Assembly (NCBI GenBank): GCA_944470555.2
Contig: OX104134.1
Location: 72,348,678-72,412,677 of the forward strand
Origin: Heterobilharzia americana
Taxonomy: Eukaryota > Platyhelminthes > Trematoda > Strigeidida > Schistosomatidae
Direction: 5' to 3'
DNA length: 64,000 bases
The notes beneath the pieces are model-generated. The model did no database searches. It saw only the letters and a program-made list of their open reading frames with translations, and was not told the DNA's origin. Below are positions 12,781-24,875 of this stretch, piece after piece; within the stretch, counting starts at the first letter, position 1; every line of letters starts with the position of its first letter. The translations under genes and the position numbers were made by a program.

Positions 12781-12843
12781 CCCACTGATGAATTTCTACA
12801 TCATACAATTATTCGGTACAACTGATGTAGAAATTCAAGTGGG
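12781..12843. repeat. Long hairpin (inverted repeat)
   Basis: The arms 12789-12803 and 12823-12837 are perfectly complementary over 15 bp (TGAATTTCTACATCA). A further 6 bp pair (CCCACT at 12781-12786 with AGTGGG at 12838-12843) across a 2-nt bulge, with a 19-nt loop. No adjacent gene explains it. Confidence 0.85.
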
Positions 12844-15170
12844 GCTCTGATCTTTAAACGCAAGCTTTTTAGAACTATACTAAGAATAATGCCAATCATT
12901 TGTTTCCCTTTTGTGAAGTTGTCCGTCATTATTTTATGTAATGAATTGTGATTTTTGGTTATTTGTATTAACCTAAGTGTTTAAAAAATGTTAAAATAGA
13001 AAAAGGTCAGCAGACAATCTAATTCCTTCCTTACTGCAATTAGAAATTAAGTTTCCTGATAATTTTTTTTACTTTTGTATGTTAAGTTAGATCATAAACA
13101 CCTAGAGAGGCCAAGTTATCTTCAATTGAATACTGTAGCAAGGCAATAAATCATGTAAACTTGTATCATACGTTAATTTTGGTAAAACATTTATCTCAAC
13201 TCAATATTTAGCAACATATTTTTTACAGCTTACATTATTCCTCATTCTTAGTGCTAGGAAGTTCAATCTCAGACTGTAAATCTAAATTTCAAAGAACCTT
13301 TAATAAACGGTGAAGATTTTATCTGTGTTTTTCTTATTATTTCCATATGCAACACGCTAACAGAATTACACTCAAAGTCTGGATGGCTCTTCAGTCGGTT
13401 ACCCTAGCATTTGGTGCCTGGGACTGACATTTTCCACGAATGAATTTTTATTGAACTCTAGACTAACTCTGTTTATAATCAACCTGATGACTGGCCTGCA
13501 TACTTGTTGCTGCGTCGTTGCATAATTTTATGTGGTTGCTAATGTTTTGTAACAAACTCTGTTTTTAAATTTGGTCTACAAATGTTGAATACTGTCACTT
13601 ACACTACGCAATAATTTCTTCACAAGAAAAATGACAGCTTATGTATTGAAACTTTTTAGCTTTCTACAATGTTTGACAAACCAATGTAAACTGTTAAATA
13701 TTACGCAGATACTAAAACACAAAACGTATGAATTTACAGTTGTAGTGCATAGGAAATGAAAATAAAGGAAAAAGGTTTTCTTCTTCTGTTTTCATTTCCT
13801 GGTAAGTATCTTACGCATAGTGCAAGTGTAAGATCAATGGGAAAAGGAAAATGGGGAAAACCATTAAGCAAACTGAGTTTTGAGAAACGGTACATATTTT
13901 AGAACTTTTTCAATCAAATTTAAACGGCTGTGATTATTTTAAGTCCCTGAGTTGAATTTATCTACGCACACTGCTAATGAAAAACTACAGACCATAAAGG
14001 TAGATATGATACACTTATATCTTATAGCAGTGTGCTCAGATGCAAGTTTATGGAGGTTGAAAGCTAACGAAAACCTTGGAGAATATGAATTCATCATGCC
14101 TAATAAAGAGAAATTCACAGTGAAGTACCTGACTTCGGGAAAAATGTCAGTAGATTTCAAAAAACTTAGCTATACACTTTTCATGGTTAGTTAGAGTATA
14201 ATTCAAAAGAAAAATAAGCTATTTCCTGCTCAGAGTAGTGCAAAAAATAAACCTTTTACAAAGCAGCTGATTTTCAGCAATGCCACTGAAAAGATTTCGC
14301 CACTGATTTTTGTTGCTTATTTATTTCGACAACATGAGTTCTTCAACCATCACAAAGTCATGAAGTAAATCAAAAAGCTTTAAGTCCCTATCACTTCCTT
14401 TATCATAAACAAATTTTTCATATACCAAGTTATCTTTGTAGTAAATTTTCGATAACAATTAAGAATATTTTTTAAACCTAGAGATATCAAGTGGGCGAAT
14501 TCCAAAACTTTATGCAAACTAAGCTGGTTGTTATTGACCATCACTCAGAATAAAACATATATACCTACATTTCTGGAGCAAACTTACTACATTCGTGCTT
14601 TATGGAGGCATTTTATAGGAGTAAGACTTGAGGACTATAGTAGATTCTCGTTCCATTTTATTTAGTTGACTCCATGTGTCTAACAGTTAAAATTACTATT
14701 TGCTGGGTTAACTGTTGGAAGCAATTTATTGTTCTTATTAATGTCAAGGTAGGGTATGACAATATCTGAAACCAGATATTTGGGAAATTTTACTATCCCT
14801 ATTACAAAGATGGAGAGGGACTAAGAACCATGCAAACCACGTCTTAAATTTGTGGAGTTAAATAAGGACAATTGATTGTGTCTGACAATTTACTTTATAA
14901 ATACTGCTGTTTCACTGTGTGGCATACCTAATAAACAGACTAGAATGAAATAGACATTGACATGACGTAAGGTGGTTGGACACTGGTGGTCAGAACCCAG
15001 AAGCTAGATTTCGTGGATGTTGTCAAGTGCTAAAAAGGAGTATCTGCAATCTGTACAGAAATGATATCAATTAGGAAATTAAAGGCCGTGTAACTCTTCT
15101 GTACTCATAAACATTACTATGAATGACCAAGCAAGGACTTTATAATGGAGAATTTTTGTAGCTCAGATGG
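12844..15170. other. Mostly unassigned; one weak exon-like ORF near 13993-14185
   Basis: The only stretch here that looks codon-like is on the plus strand, MIHLYLIAVCSDASLW to SVDFKKLSYTLFM. It has a possible acceptor (actacag) before 13993 and a possible donor (ATG|GTTAGT) at 14185/14186. The Met and hydrophobic start could be a signal peptide. I recognise no family, and chance is a fair explanation. Nothing else was recognised. Confidence 0.2.
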
Positions 15171-15176
15171 ATGGTT

Positions 15177-15266
15177 TTGGTTGTATTGTGTTCTCTGAGT
15201 TGGGTTGTATAACTGTGAAGCATTCGTCGTCTTTCTGGACGACATCTTCAGCACTAACTTTAGTAT
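15177..15266 (+). repeat. Dispersed repeat D, copy 1
   Basis: Starts near ggttgtattgtgttctctgag and runs to cagcactaactttagtatgaag. It matches D copies at 16255-16320 (inverted), 36600-36785 (inverted) and 57009-57150 (direct). It forms one arm of a palindrome interrupted by the RTE-B copy. Confidence 0.8.
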
Positions 15267-15271
15267 GAAGT

Positions 15272-16249
15272 TTATTATTGTTATTATTAGTCCCTTGCGT
15301 TCCTAGTGGAATATAGGGATTCAGTAGCACGTCTCCATTTCACTCTGTTCTCTGAAATCTTTTCAACCTGGTCCCACGACAGCCCACAACCTCTCATTTC
15401 CTCCTCACACGATCTCCTCCATGTCACCCTCACCACGGACGCCCAACTCGTCGCTTCCCATGGGGATTCCACTCGAGCAACTGGCCTGACGCTTGATGTC
15501 CCCAGTCAGCCTTCTCAGTGTATGTACAATCCAATCCAATCCATCTCCACTTCCTCCTGCATATTTGTTGGGCGATCGCTTCTTGGTTAGTTCATTCCCA
15601 GAGCTCCTTGTTGCTTATTCCTGTTAGTCTGGCCATCTGATCTTCAGTAACGAGCCAGCGTAGGCAGTTGTTGATGAATGTCTGTAGTTTATTGGAAATG
15701 CCTTTCGTGACGCGCCAAGTCTCTGAGCCATACAAGAGCACTGACTTGACGTTGGTGTTGAAAATCCGGATCTTGTTCCACATGCTGAGTGCAGTGCAGT
15801 GCAGAAGATCTCCACACTGGTTTCAGGCTAATGAACGCCTGTCTTGCTGTCTTTCCGATTCTGACTTTGACGTCCTCGTCCGTCCCGCCACCGGTAGTTG
15901 AAACAGTGCTTCCTAGATAAGTGAAGGAGGTTACTTCCTTTAAGTTTCTCCCGTTCATGGTGACTGGAGTTTGTTGTTGTTGTTGATGGTGGTGGTGCGG
16001 TATCTTCATCACATCTGTCTTCTCTATATTCACTTGAAGTCCCATCTTCGTTGCCCTGCCTCTTCTATCAACTTGTTAGTTTTCGCCTGTAGATCTTCAA
16101 GTTTGTGTGACATCAGACACAAGTCATCGGCGAAATCCAAGTCTTCTAGGTTCTTTTCCGCAGTCTAGCGTACCCCCCTCTTCTCGCTCCCTACTGTTTG
16201 CTGCATGATCCAGTCTAGTCGACCACAATCAGGAATATCACGGGGAATA
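15272..16249 (-). mobile_element. RTE family B, 5'-truncated copy with 5-bp target duplication
   Basis: Minus-strand translation gives, in order, IFLIVVDWIMQQT (frame-broken), FADDLCLMSHKLEDLQ, the HHHHQQQQQ tract, MNGRNLKEVTSFTYLGST, NVKSVLLYGSETWRVTKG, NKLQTFINNCLRWLVTEDQM, and a C-terminal ESPWEATSW..SENRVKWRRATESL block. These are the RT palm motif C and the RTE C-terminal region. At least two frameshifts separate them. The 5' end is truncated within the RT. The 3' end is a (TAA/TAACAA)n tail, typical of RTE. GAAGT lies on both sides (15267-15271 and 16250-16254) as a likely target-site duplication. Confidence 0.85.
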
Positions 16250-16254
16250 GAAGT

Positions 16255-16320
16255 TAGTGCTGATAATGTCGTCACGATCATACAACCCAGCTCAGAGAAC
16301 ATAATACAACTAAGGACTGA
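16255..16320 (-). repeat. Dispersed repeat D, copy 2
   Basis: On the minus strand it reads gttgtattatgttctctgag through cagcacta, the inverse of copy 1. With the RTE-B copy removed, the two arms abut as a long palindrome. Confidence 0.8.
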
Positions 16321-17315
16321 ATAAAAAGCATCACTTAGAGACCCAAGAGTAATTAATCTCATGCTATGTAGTCTTAAATGCTGGGAAAATTTCATTGATC
16401 ATTTTGAAGCGTGATCATTAAGCCTGTAGGCTCTCCATCGCAATGCACTTCCACTGGTGTTAGGTGGTTGGTGTCAGCTAGCAGGAGACTCTGAATGTAA
16501 GTGTTTCCTATAAATTAATGACACTACAAACAACTGCATTCAGAAGCAGTAAAATTTATACTTAGCGTATGATTTTAGTGCTCGGGGTTGTATAAGTAAT
16601 AAAATAAGGTTAGAAGATATTTTCGTAACTAAAGTACCACAGTTTTTACCATTTATCAGTCCCAGTAATTTTTGCCAATTACAGTATCTTTAAATAAACA
16701 CAACTCTTGTTATCATGACTGGCCAACATAAATAATATAACTTATTTATGTCCCGATATGATTTGTGACTAGTTTTGACTGAACGATTAATTTTTTGTAC
16801 GAAAATAGCATGCATGACAAAGCTAATAACGTAGACTGTGCAGCTGGTTCTTATAAAAATAGTGATCTAAGTGGGATAACTTAGTCGTTTGTGAATCGCA
16901 TCACGGCGAGGATGGAGTTTATTTCATAAAAAAGATCTTCATAAGACAGTGGTGTCAATAACTGTTACCTTCTTATAAATTTCTCTCTTATTTTACTGAT
17001 TAGAGAGAGAGAAAAAAAGAAACTTATGTAGTGCTATTCAATATTTTTCAGTATAAACTTTAAACTCATTTCACCTGCCACTGCTGTAGCAGCCAAAATA
17101 CTGAACGTCTGCTTTTAAACAAAACGATTTCGGTTGTGTAAAAGTTCATTCTTAAAAATCATAACAAAAGGATTTTTAGACTGAGATCCCTCCACAAAAT
17201 GGCCAAAGGCAATTTAAGTTGTCACTAAATACTAGAGTCCTAAAATGATCACAAACCCAATGGCACTGGAATTTGATGAAGCGAAACGATGGGATATGAT
17301 CATAAGTAACTGTAT
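16321..17315. other. No gene recognised
   Basis: AT-rich sequence without an ORF, motif or repeat boundary that I can support. Confidence 0.4.
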
Positions 17316-17317
17316 AC

Positions 17318-17455
17318 ATATCCTACCTTGCTAATCACCATCAAATAATAATATAAACTTTAAGAAAATACAGTATCAAGGCATCTGAGAAGGATCCCAT
17401 ATACCAATAGAGACCGATCAGTTCGGTCCAGTTAACGACGGAATAATATAACCGT
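17318..17455 (+). repeat. tRNA-like/hammerhead SINE, 3' (or linker) segment
   Basis: Matches the segment following the hammerhead in the unit at 26086-26335: catca..aataatataa, then ggcatc, then cccatatac, then atagagaccga..cggt, then acggaataatata. It directly precedes another unit, giving a head-to-tail arrangement. Confidence 0.65.
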
Positions 17456-17464
17456 TGCACAGAA

Positions 17465-17660
17465 AATGGCTGTCGTGACACAATGGTTTAGTGGTTAACG
17501 ACCTAGTGTTTGAAGCCATCGGTTCTAAGTTTGACTCCCAGTAGGGACACCACTGCTCACTGTGAGACAGGTACGTCCATCTGACGAGTCTTAAACAGGA
17601 CGAAACATGCCTTTTGAATCCTACTGCTAGACGCTACCCATCAGCAATATATCCTACAAT
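17465..17660 (+). repeat. tRNA-like SINE unit with degenerate hammerhead (Sm-alpha-like)
   Basis: It carries an A-box-like TGGTTTAGTGGTT (17484-17496) and a B-box-like AGTTTGACTCC (17528-17538), as in tRNA-derived repeats. About 40 bp on is a hammerhead-type core: CTGACGAG at 17581-17588, a 5-bp stem II with AAAC loop, and GAAA at 17602-17605. Sm-alpha repeats of schistosomes are known to have this arrangement. Stem I (ends T/T) and the innermost stem III pair do not form well here, so self-cleavage is doubtful. Confidence 0.75.
17574..17622 (+). ncRNA. Hammerhead-like motif, helices degraded
   Basis: Both catalytic core strands (CUGANGA and GAAA) and stem II are intact. The cleavage-side strand reads CTT where the intact copy on the other strand reads ATT, and stem I is mismatched. 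A Rfam hammerhead (type I) covariance search would settle it. Confidence 0.55.
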
Positions 17661-20600
17661 TGTTGGATATTTTCTCCAGTAACTTACTTTTTAGTGACGT
17701 ACATTGAAAAAAGAGCTAAGGCTTAGTCTGCTATTAAAAGTAATTGTGTGTACTGAATAAAAGGATCTCATATTTATGTAATCTTGTCATCTCATTATTC
17801 AAATTTCTGTTTTTTTTATTAGTGACTGTACTGGTATAGGTTCGACTGTATAGGGACAAAACATTACCAAGGTGACTAATGAATTCATATGTCGGTCTCA
17901 TACCTGAAATCATGTGCAAGTGTATGTGTTAAACAAACAAAAGTTAAACATAAAATTAACTCCTTATTACATTCCGATGAATGTAAGCCAAATGACGATG
18001 AAGACGATGTGGTAATTGAATCTAACGAAGTGTGGATACTAAAATTAGAAGTAATCAGATAAACTATTTTTATGCAAAATGTTATAAGGTAGGCTGAGCA
18101 GTTGCATCTAAGAATTCTATATCTAGTTTCAAAAGTGTTTGTAAAACTACTCATCACAAGCTTTTACAGTTACTGCAGTGAACAGAGCTTAGCATTAAGT
18201 CGCAGGTCTATTTGCTCAGTAGTCGAAGCAGATATCAATTAATGGTCTCAGATTTTGATCTACACAGATCTTAACAGATTTAATTTATCGAATGAAATCT
18301 ACCTTTCAGCATGGCAAAGTATTCTGTTCCACGATTTTTGTTTAGGGATTCGTTTAAAGATGATGCATTAAATCGCTATGTTTCGCTTAAATTAACCCCA
18401 CGAGATTATTTGTATACTAAGCGGATAGGAGACAAAATGGAATCTAGAAATTGGAATGAAAACAAATTATAGGTAGGCGTCAACCCTTAGTTTAAAATGT
18501 ATATAAATAAGTAGGGCAGGAATACATACCAAACTATTTTATAAGGCCTAATAAATATCACACAAGCAACTGCAACCACATGAGTGGTATGAACTCTGGG
18601 GAGCAAAGATTATGTGAAAGTATCTTCGCGTACACATGCATACTCAGAGAAGTTATTCCTGATGTTTTTGCTTCATTGAGCTGCATAATGAAAGTTAGAT
18701 GAACAATATTACGTTTTGTGTCGTTTGAAAATAAGATTTTATCATCATATATTTCTGTCCTTATTATATGTGCAAATACTGGAGATGTTAAGGATTTCAG
18801 TAGCATCTAATGTGAGTAAACATAGCAGTTGCATAAATAACAATCGACGGTTGGTCACTTTGTTACTTTCTTTCCATTAACTGCCTCCATAGATGTCTTT
18901 CCGCTCCACTTTGTTTAAATCTATGGATCACAGTTGATATGAAAGAAAAACTCCTGAAAGGATTTCTTAGTATTCTAAGTCTTTACATTCCATCATAACG
19001 TGCTGCACAATATCCGTATATGCTGCATGTGAAAGGTCTGAAATTCATTTCCTTGCACGCTACATAATCTGGTGTTTGTAATGACGTTCTGAGGTGCTTC
19101 TTTTATACTTCTAGGATCCTTTGAGTATTTTATAGATTCGTTAAAATTTAAGGTATATCCTGGTGTTCTGGATGCTTCTATTGTCTCACTGAGTAAAATT
19201 AAAGCTTCCGACAATACAGAAGTTCACATTTAATGTAGATTTGCAGAAAACTGAATGAATGCTGGAACTATTTTAACCGGACTTAAGAAATCTCACACTA
19301 TTCCCTTGATATGAGTCCACCTAGTATGTTATTTAGTCACCAAATTTGCTTTTTTCTCTTACTTGAGAAATATTTTTCCTCATTGTCCAATGCATTAAAG
19401 TCAGATTAAACTCTTTTATTCGAAAAATTGTGTTGCTTATTTTGGATCTAATTTCAACTTTTAATTTAATGTTAGGTCTACTTGATCTGCCTTTGTTACT
19501 TACTGAATACTGACTAAACTTTCTCTTGATATTTCTGTTTTAATTGTCTTATTTTCTGATCTTTGAGTTACTGGAGTGCTCTTAGCTTCAATAACGTTGC
19601 GCCTGTATTTTCAAATCAGGAAAAAAAACTATTGGTGATTCATTTTGTATTCTATGTCGTTGTTTATTTCACCTCTACCAACTCTCATGGTTATTCACTG
19701 ACGTTTGCTTCAATTCTCTTGCATGGTCATCAAAGTTAGGGGTGTGTTTAGTACAGGCTTATTGGGTGATGGATGATACTTTGAAAGATGGGTGAGGAGT
19801 GTCAGTCAGTAAGCATAAAAAGTACAAAATATATTGATCATGCTAGTAGATAGACAGTATGGCTCGTAGGTCATACAACCTGCCTGATATTCTTTAGATC
19901 TGATGGCTTATCGGAACTGACTGCAAAAGTTACCCTACGAACCACCGAACTGATAAATTTGGTCTCATAGTTCAACTGGAAAGGTAAATTTTAAATGATA
20001 TAAAAGCCTAAATAGTTATTTCAGCAGATGATCTCTAGAGTTACCCCTTATTCAATTTCCTTTTCTTCGATTTCTTTTTATGCATAGTGTCATGGTAACA
20101 ACTGGCTAGTTATACAAAGTCAATACTTCAAATGATTTCACTCATACACTTGGTCACTTTAATTACGTAAAACGTAGTCGTATACTATCTGATAGACCTT
20201 AACAGTATCATTGGCTTAAGTCTACATTCTGCGTGTCGTGCTGTTGTAAGGTGATTAAAACCTCGCCAACAAATGTATTTTCATAGTCTGTTACCTTTAA
20301 TTATTTACAAAAAGTGTAATTTTACATTTACGACCTTATGCTTTGTATTCGTAAATAAATGTTCGGATTCATTAGTTATGCATCTATTTTGACCTGTGAA
20401 TTCACGTAAAACAGCGATATTCAGCTTTCTCATAATATATTTGATTATTTTATTCGTATTTATGTTTCAAAACATAGATATTATTCTTTCTCATTACAAA
20501 CAGTGAAGCTAATTCACGTTTGTTGAAATTCGATCCAACTAGACAGGTTAAAAGATAAAAATAACAAGAAGAAAAACAACATCAATTCATTTCCAGATGA

Positions 20601-22150
20601 ACAGAACTGACCCCAGTGAGATACATTTTGCCACTGACTTCATAAGAATGCGTAATAAGTATATTCTTCAACAATATTTTCACAATGGTAGCTTCATTTA
20701 CATCATTGGCCTCTTGCAAAGAATGAATAGGAACATTTTGGTGTGAAAGCTTCATACTTCATTTTCTCTCGGTGTTCTGAAGTTTGTGTACTTACTGTAT
20801 GGACTGTTGTTTGAAATTTAATTCAGTGAACAAGAAGACAACAATACCTAGGTAATACTCTTGTAGACCAATTAAACTACAAGTGGCAACTGTGGAAATT
20901 AGATATTGCTTTACGAAAATTCACTGAATTAATCTAAAAATGTAATCAATAGCAAAGCTCACCACAAGTGAATTTCTCGACTCAAAACCTCGTAAAATCA
21001 GCGAAACTATATCTGATATTTTAGTGCGTTATGCTTACTGTCAACTGAATAAATTCTAATTTCTGAAGAATTTCTGAAAGCCAGTATTTTCTGGAATATA
21101 TGTCTCGGTTGAGAACTCATACTGAAAGATAGACCAGATTACTAGTTGCTCTCTGTTTTCTACACTAGTTGACATTTAAAGTCACCCTTAATCAACTGGT
21201 TTTGCAGTTATTGTATTCCCCCTATGAAATGAATGCTGATCGTGAACTAAGACCTATGAATCTTGTTTTTATTCATCCAAAGATTATATCTAGTGAGAAC
21301 ATTTAGATAACTATCTTTTTTAGCTAGATGAATTCAATTGGCAGAAAGCGCTGAAACTGAGTTTCAAGCTTGCTGGATCTCAGCAGCAGTGAATACCTGA
21401 AATCTCGACGGAACAGACCTGAATAGGCGAGGCTAAAAGTTACCCTCACTTGCCTAAGAAGTGGAAGTACAGCCAATACTTTGCCCACGAACAAATGGCA
21501 TGAAACACGACTTAATAATAGATAACATTGTAAAAACTACACAAATAGGTAAAACACCCATACAGAGCACGAAGAATATGTACAGTTTCACAAAAAACGC
21601 TACAACCTATCACAAGCACGATAACTAACATCTGTACATTAAGAAGGTGAGCCTTCTACTTTGGAAATCACACTGCTAAATGAACAGTTGATTTCGGTCA
21701 GTAGTCAGGGCCAGATAACCTAACATCGGTTACTGTGCAATGATCAATCAGTCTTCATTTATCTTTCTAAATAAGCCCAACACCCAGCAATCGCCAATTT
21801 ATCTAACCGCAGAATATTCTGTTTATAACACAGCGACGGAGATCCGTCTAGCTATAACCCTTTTAGGCATCCTGTTCATCTTATTTGATACTTCATAACA
21901 CAAATCACATGGTTCAAGTCCCGATTAATTTAAAACTGTAACTGACTTCTGCATGTTATAAGATTAGCCAAATCATGTTAATTTTCACCTCATCTTCCTA
22001 TCCCTGTAACGTAGGAGTAAAACATCGACACTATGTAACATTCTGAATTAAATTTAACTAGTTTCTTAGGCATATCAGAGTTTGACGTTTCGGCCACAAT
22101 GTATGGTTCATATTCATATCAGGTAACCACACAACGTTTAGAGATAGATT
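17661..22150. other. No gene recognised
   Basis: About 4.5 kb of AT-rich DNA with only short frames (up to 90 codons at 17885-18157, minus, unrecognised). A GGTTCAAGTCCCG match to a B box near 21930 has no A box that I can place. Confidence 0.4.
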
Positions 22151-22169
22151 ATCTAGTGCTGATCCCCTC

Positions 22170-22320
22170 TCTTCCTTTGTGATAAGGGTAGCAACATTCC
22201 TCAAATATCTGGAACAGGTGCTGAGTCATTTCTGTTACACGTATTTGATATTGGTTAGATAAACAAAGATTCAGTTATCATTCTTTCTCCAACCCGAATA
22301 AGTTAGTTCTTAGTACTGTC
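22170..22320 (-). repeat. PLE-associated 3' segment
   Basis: Resembles the reverse complement of 12010-12180: atatct(c)tgg-type block, aggtg, tgagtcatt, then gattcag near aacaaag. In the 12-kb element this segment lies between the GIY-YIG stop and the terminal repeat. I could not find a GIY-YIG frame next to it here. Confidence 0.4.
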
Positions 22321-23980
22321 ACTCTGTCTATCTATATTTTGTCATTGTGTATAGCCACAGGGATAGCTATAGACAAGATTTTGTGAACATTCCTTATCTT
22401 ACTAATGTCTACCAATCATGAATTAGCTAAGTCATTGAGCTCAAACAGCCTAATTGACCCTAGTTGACTACCCTGGCATAATAAGAGATTCAGGACACCA
22501 AATTATTTGCTCAGTTGGATCAATGGGATGCTCCAGTCTACGAAGCTCGTTTTTAAGTGGGTTTGTCTGTAGGCCCGAATGACACTGGTTCAGAATCCTC
22601 TGTAATGACTCTGAGGTGCCTTTTCATGTGGTAAGACCGTAGGGGTTTTGATTTCTGTTATCACAGCACCGCCATTATTATTACTAATACTTTACCATTA
22701 ATATTTTCCTACAACTAGTCATATTTTTCTTACAATCCATATAAAACCTATTTTTTAAGCTGAAAAAGTACTTATTGATGAGTAAAGCGTCCTGAGTCCT
22801 TCTGATTTATTGTCTCAGATATCTGACCCTTTTGTTTGGAAATTTCACAAAGGTTACTTTGGCTGACACATGGTGAAACGATTAGAAGTCTAATTGATAA
22901 TTCAAATTGGAGTTACCTCATGAGAACTGTTGTCTACACTGTCATATTGATTCCGTTTAATTCTCCAGTCCAACATAGCTAGGTCATTTTCACCACTTTA
23001 AAACCCAAAAGTAGATCAGAACGCGTTCACCAATGAATTTATCTTCAGAGAAACAATCCAAGTGCATCAGTTACGATACTACATACACGTCATCTACACA
23101 TCTAAACCATAATTTTGGAGTAAGATTAAATGTGTCGAAGGCCACCTGTACCCGACATTCCACGACTCGGTATAATGGAGATCCAATACCAACTTCCGTT
23201 GGTTTCAGTATTTTATTCCCAACTCAAATTCTGTAAGATTCTGACAGACAGCCGTATACTCAGCATAATTTCTTCTGCTGGTACCTTGATTAGTAGCGTG
23301 AACTCATAGTCACTAGTGGGGGCATTTCTAGAGCCACTTCAATCGGCATACTGCTACATAGACTGTCTGCGTCAAAACTGAATTTTTTTACTAAAATCTA
23401 AACGTATACCGTATAATCTAATCATAAGAACTAGTAATTCCATATTTGCAAAGGTTTCTGATAGAATCTGGTACCCATTGCTAAATATTCAACTAACTCA
23501 TAATGTAGAGATATTTTTAACTAGGTGTGCTAAGATATTTCATGGAACTCAGTTCATATATTTTGTAAAAAACCTATTTGCCAATATTGCATTTATGTAG
23601 AAACAAACACAATTGATTACTATTTCTCAAATCCTTTTCCGTGTGTGTTTTCTTTTCCTCTTGTTATCATATTTTCTCCTGGTGCCAATTCCTTGAAATA
23701 ATATCCGTGACATTCTGACTGAACAGAGGTGGTATCTGCCTACATCTTCATATTTTTATTGAGACTTACTTGGAACTGTTACCACTATGCATAAAAGGGT
23801 TACAAAAACGTGACATATGAACTTTAATAGCACGATAAGTATCCCTGGGACTACTAATTCATGGCATTAAATCAACTATTTCGACCCACCTAGAAACTGC
23901 TTCATTCATTGTATTGCGTCCACTGTGGTTTATGTAACCGTGGTCATAAACATGCTCATTGGTTTCCGAATTTCCTTATA
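22321..23980. other. No gene recognised
   Basis: Short frames only. A B-box-like GGTTCAGAATCC near 22589 has no clear A box. Confidence 0.35.
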
Positions 23981-23989
23981 TATTCTTGC

Positions 23990-24340
23990 CTACACATGTT
24001 GTTAACTTTCTGAATGTAATCAGGTTTGTTTGAAATTACTATCCAATGGCCTTTGTCTGACTTAGTAACTTCCACGGTGTTGTCAATGTTAAGTTTCTTC
24101 AGAGCTTCTGTTTTTCTTGATCATGGATTTTGATTTATTTTCTTCTGTCTTTCCAATATTAATGCACATTGTGCTGGCACTTCATCTGGAACTGTTTTAT
24201 CTACTGACCTTCATACTATCTCAATTTTGGGAATGACACGCTAAGGTTCCTATCCGCTAACCGTCAAAAACTGAAGTTGAGTCCTGTTTCGAGCACCTTC
24301 ACTTCTGTTGAGCTGAAGATTCTAGTTGAGAGGTTGACTA
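23990..24340 (-). pseudogene. Penelope-like element, pre-RT/RT start fragment
   Basis: Minus-strand translation reads IFSSTEVKVLETGLNFSF, later ALKKLNIDNTVEVTKSDKGH, then WIVISNKPDYIQKVNNM. This corresponds to the PLE order 'L-x-x-GLNF' followed by the DKG..VV(I/M)xxxDY block at the RT entry. Stops occur between the blocks. No RT active-site motif follows. Confidence 0.55.
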
Positions 24341-24609
24341 CTCACTTTGATTTATCGAATATTTTACTGGAGTTGTAGTATTGGAAATCTCGTTATTCCC
24401 GATTGATTACTTTCCATGCATTATTTGTCGAACATCCTAATTGAAGTGAGTGTGTTCAGTTTTCTGGAGGCATTTGATCTCACTTTATTGAAGTTGTCGA
24501 CCAGTATTCCATAGACGTCTTTGTAACTGTTTGCATCAGTTTATATTTTACTTCTTCTATATAGCTGTAGCTCTCACACATGTTTATGATAGACCACAGA
24601 TCAAGTTCA

Positions 24610-24875
24610 ACAACCACCCAGAACAGAAACTCAACTCAACTCAACTGAAGGAGGAAACTACAAAGGACATCTTCACGTCAGTCAGTCAGTCAGTCATCAG
24701 GAAGAAATGGGAGACATTGAGCAACATCCCCGAGGAAACCTGCATGGAAGAACACTGGAACTCTGTGAAACAGACATGGAAGGAAACCTGCATAATTGTG
24801 TTACGAAGGAAGCAGAAGAGGCAGGACAAGGAATGGATCTCAACGGACACATGGAAGCCGATAGAGGAGGAATAG
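24610..24875 (+). pseudogene. RTE-type linker fragment between endonuclease and RT
   Basis: The 114-codon ORF at 24531-24875 has a C-terminal two thirds (EEHWNSVKQTWKETC, LRRKQKRQDKEWISTDTWK) that resembles the endonuclease-RT linker of RTE proteins, which typically has a 'KDWIS..TW..IEER' block. The first 25 codons do not fit, so the ORF looks like a chance fusion to flanking DNA. Small repeats sit inside it: (CTCAA)n near 24628 and (GTCA)n at 24677-24697. It probably belongs to family B, whose other copies here lack this region. Confidence 0.6.

Noticed and set aside
13952..14194. Plus-strand ORF as a secreted micro-exon-type protein
   Set aside because: A hydrophobic start and possible splice sites exist, but no family was recognised; kept only as a weak note in the region entry.
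21925..21945. B-box match as a tRNA gene
   Set aside because: No A box at the right distance and no cloverleaf stems.
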